64,000 nucleotides of DNA, taken from the NCBI RefSeq assembly GCF_032594915.1, contig NZ_CP118733.1, positions 1,302,001-1,366,000 of the forward strand. The letters are read 5' to 3'. Shown here piece after piece: positions 41,185 to 53,100 of the stretch. Source of the stretch: Streptococcus sp. 29896. Its GTDB lineage: Bacteria > Bacillota > Bacilli > Lactobacillales > Streptococcaceae. The notes below the pieces were generated by a model. That model ran no database searches. It worked only from the letters and a program-made list of their open reading frames with translations, and was not told the origin of the DNA. Each line of letters starts with the position of its first letter. The first letter of the stretch is position 1. Position numbers and translations under genes: made by a program.

Positions 41185-44100
41185 TCAATCTTCACGACGT
41201 TTTTTCAAGCCAATTTTTGTAGCTGTCAACATACTCAAACCTAGCAGGCTTAGTACACTGGAATCTATTTCTCCAGTATTTGGCAGAGCCTCAGACTTAG
41301 TAGCAGGCTGAACTACGGACGGCACAATTGGACTAGCCTTTGGAGGACTTGGTTTCGCTATGACTTTCGGTGCCTCTGGAACGTAGGTAATCGGTGTATC
41401 AACTCCTGGATCCGTTGGAATTGGCGGAAGTTCATAACCCTTGCTTGGATCATCTGGATCAACTGGTGGCAATGGGGTCACTCCATCTGGACCAACTGGG
41501 ATAAAGCCTGGGACATGTGGAAGGGTTGGAACTGCGTCACCTGGCTTGGTTGGATCCGTTGGATGATTTGGATACGGGATTGGAGTTACTGGCTGGCCTG
41601 GAATATTTGGTACCCAAGAGCCGATTGGAACATAGACATAAGTGACAACTGTTCCACCCTCAACCATGGTACCCGTTGCGTTGGTTGGAATTTCCTTAAG
41701 AAGATAACCTTCAATAACCTTGCCTTCGCTAGTGTAACTATCACCAACCTTGCCTTCAGTGATAATTGGTGGAAGGAGGTCCTTGCCAGATTCGTCCACA
41801 TATTTCACAGTGACTGTCGATGACTTAGGTGCCTCTGGAACGTAGGTAATCGGTGTATCAACTCCTGGATCCGTTGGAATTGGTGGAAGCTCATAACCCT
41901 TGCTTGGATCGTCTGGATCAACAGGCGGCAATGGGGTCACTCCATCTGGACCAACTGGGATAAAGCCTGGGACATGTGGAAGGGTTGGAACTTCATCGCC
42001 TGGCTTGGTAGGATCCGTTGGATGATTTGGATACGGAATTGGTGGCACTGGTTGACCTGGAATATTTGGTACCCAAGAGCCGATCGGAACATAGACATAA
42101 GTGACAACTGTTCCACCCTCAACCATGGTACCCGTTGCGTTGGTTGGAATTTCCTTAAGAAGATAACCTTCAATAACCTTGCCTTCGCTAGTGTAACTAT
42201 CACCAACCTTGCCTTCAAGTTTGGTCGACGGTATCAATTCCTTGCCAGACTCATCCACGTATTTCACAGTGACTGTCGATGACTTAGGTGCCTCTGGAAC
42301 GTAGGTAATCGGCGTGTCAACTCCTGGATCCGTTGGAATTGGTGGAAGCTCATAACCCTTGCTTGGATCATCTGGATCAACTGGTGGCAACGGGGTCACT
42401 CCATCTGGACCAACTGGGACAAAGCCTGGGACATGTGGAAGGGTTGGAACTGCGTCGCCTGGCTTGGTCGGATCCGTTGGATGATTTGGATATGGGATTG
42501 GAGTCACTGGTTGACCTGGAATGTTTGGTACCCAAGAGCCGATTGGAACATAGACATAAGTGACAACTGTTCCACCCTCAACCATGGTACCCGTTGCGTT
42601 GGTTGGAATTTCCTTAAGAAGATAACCTTCAATAACCTTGCCTTCGCTAGTGTAACTATCACCAACCTTGCCTTCAGTGATAATTGGTGGAAGGAGGTCC
42701 TTGCCAGATTCGTCCACATATTTCACAGTGACTGTCGATGACTTAGGTGCCTCTGGAACGTAGGTAATCGGTGTATCAACTCCTGGATCCGTTGGAATTG
42801 GTGGAAGCTCATAACCCTTGCTTGGATCGTCTGGATCAACAGGCGGCAATGGGGTCACTCCATCTGGACCAACTGGGATAAAGCCTGGGACATGTGGAAG
42901 GGTTGGAACTTCATCGCCTGGCTTGGTCGGATCCGTTGGATGATTTGGATATGGGATTGGAGTCACTGGTTGACCTGGAATGTTTGGTACCCAAGAGCCG
43001 AGCGCCTTGTAGACTACGATTTCATCTACATTATCTGTCGTAGCTGTCGCCTCGATAACTTCTGCCGTTGCGCCTGGTGTGACTGGCTGACCATTTCTAG
43101 TCGCTGTAGTAACCACATAGCCTGTCACCAATGGTAGAGCCTGACCTTCCAGAGTGCTATCGCCATCTTTAGCTGTCCATTCGGTGTAGGTCACCTGCTT
43201 GGTCACATGATTGTAGCTACCCGTCCGCTCGAAGGTGACAGAATTGGTCTTGCTTTCGGTATTCGGAACTGGCTGACCGTCGACAGTATCCAGTTTGTAA
43301 GCCACTGTACGAGTGATGGTCTTGGTCACTTCTTCCCAACGTGGTCCATTTGGATTAGTCGGATCGACTGGTGTACCTGGGGTCTGTGGATTGTCTGGGG
43401 TGGTTGTGACCACTTTCTCCCTGAACATAACTGTGTACACTTGTGGACTTGAACTATCGCGGTCGTAGGTCGCATTCCTTGGGAAGTTATCCTGCACCAG
43501 TTCATAGCCACGTTCTTCAATCAAGGCAATGGTTTCTGCGGTACTGTAAACGATTGGCTGATCTGCTAGACCAGTTACTTCATCGGCTGGAGAGAGAACC
43601 TTGTTGGTGCCTTCTTCCAAGTATTGGATAACAGCCTTCTGCTCTAGTGCCTTGTAAGTAATGATCGTTGGTTGCGTTGGGTCAGTCGGTACTGGTGGGA
43701 TGTAATTGCCATCTGGATCCTTAGGTAACTCATTGCCATCTGGTCCAACTGGCACATAGCCATCCACCTTCGGAATCGCTGGGGTCGGGGTTGGATTTCC
43801 CGGCTTGGTCGGATCCGTCGGATGGTTCGGATACGGAATTGGTGGTACTGGATCTGTACCTGGCGGTGGAGTGATGGTCCAAGAGCCGAGCACCTTGTAG
43901 ACTACGATTTCATCTACATTATCTGTCGTAGCTGTCGCCTCGATAACTTCTGCCGTTGCGCCTGGTGTGACTGGCTGACCATTTCTAGTCGCTGTAGTAA
44001 CCACATAGCCTGTCACCAATGGTAGAGCCTGACCTTCCAGAGTGCTATCGCCATCTTTAGCTGTCCATTCGGTGTAGGTCACCTGCTTGGTCACATGGTT

Positions 44101-47100
44101 GTAGCTACCCGTCCGCTCGAAGGTGACAGAATTGGTCTTGCTTTCGGTATTCGGAACTGGCTGACCGTCGACAGTATCCAGTTTGTAAGCCACTGTACGA
44201 GTGATGGTCTTGGTCACTTCTTCCCAACGTGGTCCATTTGGATTAGTCGGATCGACTGGTGTACCTGGGGTCTGTGGATTGTCTGGGGTGGTTGTGACCA
44301 CTTTCTCCCTGAACATAACTGTGTACACTTGTGGACTTGAACTATCGCGGTCGTAGGTCGCATTCCTTGGGAAGTTATCCTGCACCAGTTCATAGCCACG
44401 TTCTTCAATCAAGGCAATGGTTTCTGCGGTACTGTAAACGATTGGCTGATCTGCTAGACCAGTTACTTCATCGGCTGGAGAGAGAACCTTGTTGGTGCCT
44501 TCTTCCAAGTATTGGATAACAGCCTTCTGCTCTAGTGCCTTGTAAGTAATGATCGTTGGTTGCGTTGGGTCAGTCGGTACTGGTGGGATGTAATTGCCAT
44601 CTGGATCCTTAGGTAACTCATTGCCATCTGGTCCAACTGGCACATAGCCATCCACCTTCGGAATCGCTGGGGTCGGGGTTGGATTTCCCGGCTTGGTCGG
44701 ATCCGTCGGATGGTTCGGATACGGAATTGGTGGTACTGGATCTGTACCTGGCGGTGGAGTGATGGTCCAAGAGCCGAGCACCTTGTAGACTACGATTTCA
44801 TCTACATTATCTGTCGTAGCTGTCGCCTCAATAACTTCTGCCGTTGCGCCCGGGGTGACTGGCTGACCATTTCTAGTCGCTGTAGTAGCCACATAGCCTG
44901 TCACCAATGGTAGAGCCTGACCTTCCAGAGTGCTATCGCCATCTTTAGCTGTCCATTCGGTGTAGGTCACCTGCTTGGTCACATGGTTGTAGCTACCCGT
45001 CCGCTCGAAGGTGACAGAATTGGTCTTGCTTTCGGTATTCGGAACTGGCTGACCGTCGACAGTATCCAGTTTGTAAGCCACTGTACGAGTGATGGTCTTG
45101 GTCACTTCTTCCCAACGTGGTCCATTTGGATTAGTCGGATCGACTGGTGTACCTGGGGTCTGTGGATTGTCTGGGGTGGTTGTGACTACTTTCTCCCTGA
45201 ACACAACTGTGTACACTTGTGGACTTGAACTATCGCGGTCGTAGGTCGCATTCCTTGGGAAGTTATCCTGCACCAGTTCATAGCCACGTTCTTCAATCAA
45301 GGCAATGGTTTCTGCGGTACTGTAAACGATTGGCTGATCTGCTAGACCAGTTACTTCATCGGCTGGAGAGAGAACCTTGTTGGTGCCTTCTTCCAAGTAT
45401 TGGATAACAGCCTTCTGCTCTAGTGCCTTGTAAGTAATGATCGTTGGTTGCGTTGGGTCAGTCGGTACTGGTGGGATGTAATTGCCATCTGGATCCTTAG
45501 GTAACTCATTGCCATCTGGTCCAACTGGCACATAGCCATCCACCTTCGGAATCGCTGGGGTCGGAGTTGGATCTCCCGGCTTGGTCGGATCCGTCGGATG
45601 GTTCGGATACGGAATTGGTGGCACTGGATCTGTACCTGGCGGTGTAGTGATGGTCCAAGAGCCGAGCGCCTTGTAGACTACGATTTCATCTACATTATCT
45701 GTCGTAGCTGTCGCCTCGATAACTTCTGCCGTTGCGCCTGGTGTGACTGGCTGACCATTTCTAGTCGCTGTAGTAGCCACATAGCCTGTCACCAATGGTA
45801 GAGCCTGACCTTCCAGAGTGCTATCACCATCTTTAGCTGTCCATTCGGTGTAGGTCACCTGCTTGGTCACATGGTTGTAGCTACCCGTCCGCTCGAAGGT
45901 GACAGAATTGGTCTTGCTTTCGGTATTTGGAACTGGCTGACCGTCGACAGTATCCAGTTTGTAAGCCACTGTACGAGTGATGGTCTTGGTCACTTCTTCC
46001 CAACGTGGTCCATTTGGATTAGTCGGATCGACTGGTGTACCTGGGGTCTGTGGATTGTCTGGGGTAGTTGTGACTACTTTCTCTCTGAACACAACTGTGT
46101 ACACTTGTGGACTTGAACTATCGCGGTCGTAGGTCGCATTCCTTGGGAAGTTATCCTGCACCAGTTCATAGCCACGTTCTTCAATCAAGGCAATGGTTTC
46201 TGCGGTACTGTAAACGATTGGCTGATCTGCTAGACCAGTTACTTCATCGGCTGGAGAGAGAACCTTGTTGGTGCCTTCTTCCAAGTATTGGATAACAGCC
46301 TTCTGCTCTAGTGCCTTGTAAGTAATGATCGTTGGTTGCGTTGGGTCAGTCGGTACTGGTGGGATGTAATTGCCATCTGGATCCTTAGGTAACTCATTGC
46401 CATCTGGTCCAACTGGCACATAGCCATCCACCTTCGGAATCGCTGGGGTCGGGGTTGGATCTCCCGGCTTGGTCGGATCTGTTGGATGGTTCGGATACGG
46501 AATTGGTGGCACTGGATCTGTACCTGGCGGTGGAGTGATGGTCCAAGAGCCGAGCGCCTTGTAGACTACGATTTCATCTACATTATCTGTCGTAGCTGTC
46601 GCCTCGATAACTTCTGCCGTTGCGCCTGGTGTGACTGGCTGACCATTTCTAGTCGCTGTAGTAGCCACATAGCCTGTCACCAATGGTAGAGCCTGACCTT
46701 CCAGAGTGCTATCGCCATCTTTAGCTGTCCATTCGGTGTAGGTCACCTGCTTGGTCACATGGTTGTAGCTACCCGTCCGCTCGAAGGTGACAGAATTGGT
46801 CTTGCTTTCGGTATTCGGAACTGGCTGACCGTCGACAGTATCCAGTTTGTAAGCCACTGTACGAGTGATGGTCTTGGTCACTTCTTCCCAACGTGGTCCA
46901 TTTGGATTAGTCGGATCGACTGGTGTACCTGGGGTCTGTGGATTGTCTGGGGTAGTTGTGACTACTTTCTCTCTGAACACAACTGTGTACACTTGTGGAC
47001 TTGAACTATCGCGGTCGTAGGTCGCATTCCTTGGGAAGTTATCCTGCACCAGTTCATAGCCACGTTCTTCAATCAAGGCAATGGTTTCTGCGGTACTGTA

Positions 47101-50100
47101 AACGATTGGCTGATCTGCTAGACCAGTTACTTCATCGGCTGGAGAGAGAACCTTGTTGGTGCCTTCTTCCAAGTATTGGATAACAGCCTTCTGCTCTAGT
47201 GCCTTGTAAGTAATGATCGTTGGTTGCGTTGGGTCAGTCGGTACTGGTGGGATGTAATTGCCATCTGGATCCTTAGGTAACTCATTGCCATCTGGTCCAA
47301 CTGGCACATAGCCATCCACCTTCGGAATCGCTGGGGTCGGGGTTGGATCTCCCGGCTTGGTCGGATCTGTTGGATGGTTCGGATACGGAATTGGTGGCAC
47401 TGGATCTGTACCTGGCGGTGGAGTGATGGTCCAAGAGCCGAGCGCCTTGTAGACTACGATTTCATCTACATTATCTGTCGTAGCTGTCGCCTCGATAACT
47501 TCTGCCGTTGCGCCTGGTGTGACTGGCTGACCATTTCTAGTCGCTGTAGTAGCCACATAGCCTGTCACCAATGGTAGAGCCTGACCTTCCAGAGTGCTAT
47601 CGCCATCTTTAGCTGTCCATTCGGTGTAGGTCACCTGCTTGGTCACATGGTTGTAGCTACCCGTCCGCTCGAAGGTGACAGAATTGGTCTTGCTTTCGGT
47701 ATTCGGAACTGGCTGACCGTCGACAGTATCCAGTTTGTAAGCCACTGTACGAGTGATGGTCTTGGTCACTTCTTCCCAACGTGGTCCATTTGGATTAGTC
47801 GGATCGACTGGTGTACCTGGGGTCTGTGGATTGTCTGGGGTGGTTGTGACCACTTTCTCTCTGAACACAACTGTGTACACTTGTGGACTTGAACTATCGC
47901 GGTCGTAGGTCGCATTCCTTGGGAAGTTATCCTGCACCAGTTCATAGCCACGTTCTTCAATCAAGGCAATGGTTTCTGCGGTACTGTAAACGATTGGCTG
48001 ATCTGCTAGACCAGTTACTTCATCGGCTGGAGAGAGAACCTTGTTGGTGCCTTCTTCCAAGTATTGGATAACAGCCTTCTGCTCTAGTGCCTTGTAAGTA
48101 ATGATTGTTGGTTGCGTTGGGTCAGTCGGTACTGGTGGGATGTAATTGCCATCTGGATCCTTAGGTAACTCATTGCCATCTGGTCCAACTGGCACATAGC
48201 CATCCACCTTCGGAATCGCTGGGGTCGGGGTTGGATCTCCCGGCTTGGTTGGGTCCGTCGGATGGTTTGGATACGGAATTGGTGGCACTGGATCTGTACC
48301 TGGCGGTGGAGTGATGGTCCAAGAGTCGAGCGCCTTGTAGACTACGATTTCATCTACATTATCTGTCGTAGCTGTCGCCTCGATAACTTCTGCCGTTGCG
48401 CCTGGGGTGACTGGCTGACCATTTCTAGTCGCTGTAGTAGCCACATAGCCTGTCACCAATGGTAGAGCCTGACCTTCCAGAGTGCTATCGCCATCTTTAG
48501 CTGTCCATTCGGTGTAGGTCACCTGCTTGGTCACATGGTTGTAGCTACCCGTCCGCTCGAAGGTGACAGAATTGGTCTTGCTTTCGGTATTCGGAACTGG
48601 CTGACCGTCGACAGTATCCAGTTTGTAAGCCACTGTACGAGTGATGGTCTTGGTCACTTCTTCCCAACGTGGTCCATTTGGATTAGTCGGATCGACTGGT
48701 GTACCTGGGGTCTGTGGATTGTCTGGGGTGCTAGGAGTGGTCTTTTGAACCAATTCAAATACAAACTCTTGAGGAACATCCTTATCTGTGTCATAAGGAG
48801 TTGTTGGAGCATAGGAATGCTTATTGCTGACAAGATAGCCAGAAGCCTCATATGAGTTCACAAGAGGTGTTACATCGTAGCCAATCTCCTCACTAGATTT
48901 ACCAGATAGGGAGATGGTATTCAACTCCTTCTTGGCCTGTGGATTGGTCACATCGACAAAGCGGATAATCGCCTCTTGCCTATCTTTTTGATAAGTAACA
49001 ACTTCCACAATATCAGCAGCTTCAGCTTCCACCAAACGTGGTGTTTCAGTCACACTGGCCTCTACTTCAACGGCATCCGATGTCGTCCGCTTAACAGAAT
49101 ATCCTGCTAGGGATGGCAATGGGTTACCCGCCAATTCCTTATCACTATCAACTGCTTGCCAAGGTCCATAAGTAACTGCCCCTGTTATCAGATTAACCGT
49201 AGCAGTTCGAGTAAAGCTAACTGTATCTTCAAATACAGGAGATAAAGGCGCTCCAGCTTCATCTACATACGAAATGGTCCGCTTGACTTCATCTTTGGTG
49301 ACAATCCCTTTTACAGAATCTGGCCATTTTGGAATCGTTGGGTCTGGATTTTCAGGATCGTACGGAACAACTCTTTCAGTCAAATGGTAAACAAACTCAT
49401 CATGACTATTCGGATCTGGTGAGAATACCCCATCTTTATCATAGTTGGACATATCTCGAACTTCATAGCCAAGCTGTCTGTATTTTTCAATCGTATCAGT
49501 CGTATCAACTGTGAAGGTTTCACCTGTTTTACCCGTCAAAGCAATCTCTTCTACAAGCACTTCTTGACTAGGATTGGTGACATTGATAAAGCTAATTTTA
49601 CCAATCTGAATATTAGGAGTATAGACAACAATTTCAGTAATATCACTATCTTGATGGGTAACCGTCTTATTACGCGTTGTTGAAAGTGGCAACACTTCCT
49701 CTCCATTTGCTCTTGCTTTGGTCGCTGTATAGCCTAATACCTCTGGTAAAGCATACCCCTCTAAAGTTGCATCGTTATTCTTAGCTGTCCAATTAGTATA
49801 GGTAATCTGATTGCTTACAAAGTTATAGGTACCAGTCCGCTCAAACGTAACAGTGTTTGACTGACTGCTGGTTCCTGGAGCTTCTGGTCCATCCACCTCA
49901 TTAAGCTTATAAGAAACTGTACGAGTGATGGTCTTGGTCACTTCCTCCCAACGAGGACTAGCTGGATTATCGGGATTTGCCGGATCACCTGGGGTCTTCG
50001 GTTGGTCTGGAGTTGTTACACTTGTCTTAGGCCGGAATAAGATATCCCAGTTCTGAACTCGCGCTGTATCCCTATCAAAGGTCTTATTCTGGTCTGTTGT

Positions 50101-53100
50101 ATATCCATCGTCAACCAGTTCGTAGCCACGCGCCTCAATTTCAGCAATCTTAGCATCTGTTGTATAAGCGATAGGTGCAGAGGAGTAACCTATCTCCTGG
50201 TCTTTAGCCAACTCAGGTCCATCCACAACCCTATATGTAAAGGTTGCTAATTGCTTATCATGTTCACGATAGACAATCGTAATGGTCTCATCCACCGCCT
50301 CTGCTGGAACATTGGTCCGCTCCGCAACATCCAGCTGACTGGCTGTATAATTTGGAATGACTGGGGATGTTACCTCAGGGAAATCGTCATCAGCAGATAT
50401 CCAAGGACTATAGGTAATATCTCCTGTCAATGGGTTGGCTGTCGCAGTCCGTGTATACTGGAGAACTTTTTCAACAGTTGCACTTGCCTCACGACCATCT
50501 GCATAGATGTAACGAATGGTTCGCTTGACTGTTTCTCTAAGCTCATCCTCAGGGATATCAATCACCTTAGGTACATAGGTAGTGGATACTTTGGTCCCAT
50601 TGACATCCGCAATAGTGATTGTTACACCGCTAGCCAGTCCAACAAAATTTGGCTCTGGGGTAAAGGTAATGGTGCCGTCGCTATTCAAACGATAAACACC
50701 CTCACCATCCACTTGAACACTGTCTACTTCCTGACCTTGTTGATTGATGAGTTTACGACTAGCAGGATTTAAGGCTACAACCTCTGAAGCTGGATCATAT
50801 ACCTGATCACCATTCAAATCAATTTGCCCAGCAGTAAAGAAGTCACTCCTAGAAGTTTGCTCCGCCCCTTTTAAGCCGTAAGTCTTATCTGGATCAGCAA
50901 TGGGACGAACTTCAATAACATTTGGTGAGTAAGAGGTAACAACGGTCGTACCATTACTATCCGCCTGACGAACACTGACTGGAGTTGGAGTGCCATAGTA
51001 ATTCGGTAGTGGTTTAAAGGTAATACTGCCATCCGAATGCAAGACATAGCTACCTTGATTAGGTACTTCTACTCTGGTCGCAGGCTGACCACTAGCATCA
51101 AGCAGGGTCAACGTCGACGAAACCAGTTCACCCACACCGTCAATCTGAGAGCCTTTGGCAAAGGTCGGACGACCTGTCTGCTCTTTTCCTTGTACACCAA
51201 TCGAAGTCGCTGCAACTGCAGTAGGGCTAAGTGGTGTAATCGTAGGAGTATAGGTCGCCCTTGCTGCAGAACCATTGACATCCTTAGCTTGAACCGTTAC
51301 AGGTAACAAACTACCAATGAAACGTTTGCCTTCTTCATTTGGTGTATAGGTAACGGTGCCATCAGGTCTGGAAATGGTGTACTCACCCACTGCTGTTCGA
51401 ACTCCATTAACCATCGCATAGGCCGTTGTAGTATCAACTGGATTCGAACTATCATCCAATAGTTTTGTCGTATTTGTATCCATCGGAACTTGAGCACCTG
51501 TGGAGGTTGTCCCTGGAACGAAGGTCGGTCTACCAGTCTGAACAGCACCTTGAACAGCGCTAGAAGTAGCATCAATACCGCTCGGGACAACTGCAACAAC
51601 ATGTGGTATGTACCTACCATCCATGGTATTGGTCTGGTCCGAAATATTAGCAACTCCATGTACATCCGTTGTCGCAGTCCATCCAGTTGTATAGGCAACC
51701 TTACCAGCCTGATCCACTACTGTACTTGTTCGACGAATCGTAATCCCCTTGGCCTGTTTGACAATGCTACCATCCGCACGCTTAGTTACAAAATCTGCTT
51801 CTGGAATAAATTCTACATCAACATTCTTACCATTAGCAGTAATCTTATAGCGACCCTCACCTGGCACGACATAGTAGCCATCAACCAACTCACTATCCTG
51901 AACTAATTGACCATTTTCTTTGACGATAGAAGGTGGCACATTTTCATCAATTTTCGCGGTAGTATTTTCATATGAATTTTTACCAAAGGCAGAAAATTCA
52001 ATCGTTGCATTTTGTCTTTCCCCTTGGCTAGCGGAGGTTTCCTTTTTGCTACCTCTAGGTGGATGTGTTAACTGTACCTGGAAATCTTCTACTTCCCCGG
52101 AAAAAGCCGTCAAATGTGGGGTCAAAACATCATTTCTATCTACAGCAATACGAACACGAACACCTAATTTGGTTAAGTCCGTATCTATAATTTGAGGAAT
52201 CCCACTAAAGTTTAGTGTATAGGTATTTGCTGCTGTTACTTCGACAATTCCTGACGCCTCTCCTGCATCAAAAATTCCATTATTGTTGAAATCAATCCAT
52301 CCCTGCATATGAGCCTTTGGATTCCCATTTGCCGATGCTTGTAGTTTTAACTCATAGGTACCATTGGAAGAATGATGCAATGTATAATTATTATTATTTT
52401 TAGCCGCATTACTTGCCCCCATGAGCTGAATCGGTCCCTCGTCCCACTGGTTAATTAGCTCATCACGATACCATGGAGCAGCGTCAGCTGGAATAGCCTC
52501 TGGTACAAAATCCAAATCAGCCATTACAGTTCCTAGAAATGGGTTCTTATCCGCAACATTGAGGTTAAGGGCGTGTTTACCTTCCCCATATGAGGCTGGA
52601 GCATCCCCTTCATCATAGACCATGACCCCAATCATGGCAGACTGTCTACCCATTGAAGTGATAAACATCCCTACTTCTGAAGCATTCTTAGTAAGCAAAA
52701 TAGGTGTTGAATACTCCTCATTCGGAGCAACATTGGACTTCATACGGTTTGTTACTGGCCCAAAAACCTTAGTACCTAACCCATCTACCAGGGTCATACT
52801 TCCCTCTGTTGAGGTTTGTCCTGCAGTTGCAATGGTTTCTGACGTGCCAACATTGACATAGTCCAAAGGATTAAAACGTGCCGCCCAATTGTTGGGGATA
52901 GTGACATCTTCAAATTTATTTCTATCGTGGAAGTAGGCCGTCGTGATGGGACTGTAGGACGACAAGGTCAAATTGTTAGATAGTTCTCCAAGAAGTTCAA
53001 AATTTTCTCCATTGGTCGTGAAAATGACAAGTTCATCCCTCTTAGCTTCTTCTGACTCCATCATGACAAAATTTATCGGAACAGATTTACCAAGATAAGT

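Noticed and set aside
43207..48855. Regular series of 60 to 106-codon plus-strand frames every 888 bp
   Set aside because: Shadows of the giant adhesin repeats; they recur with the period and have no start signals.
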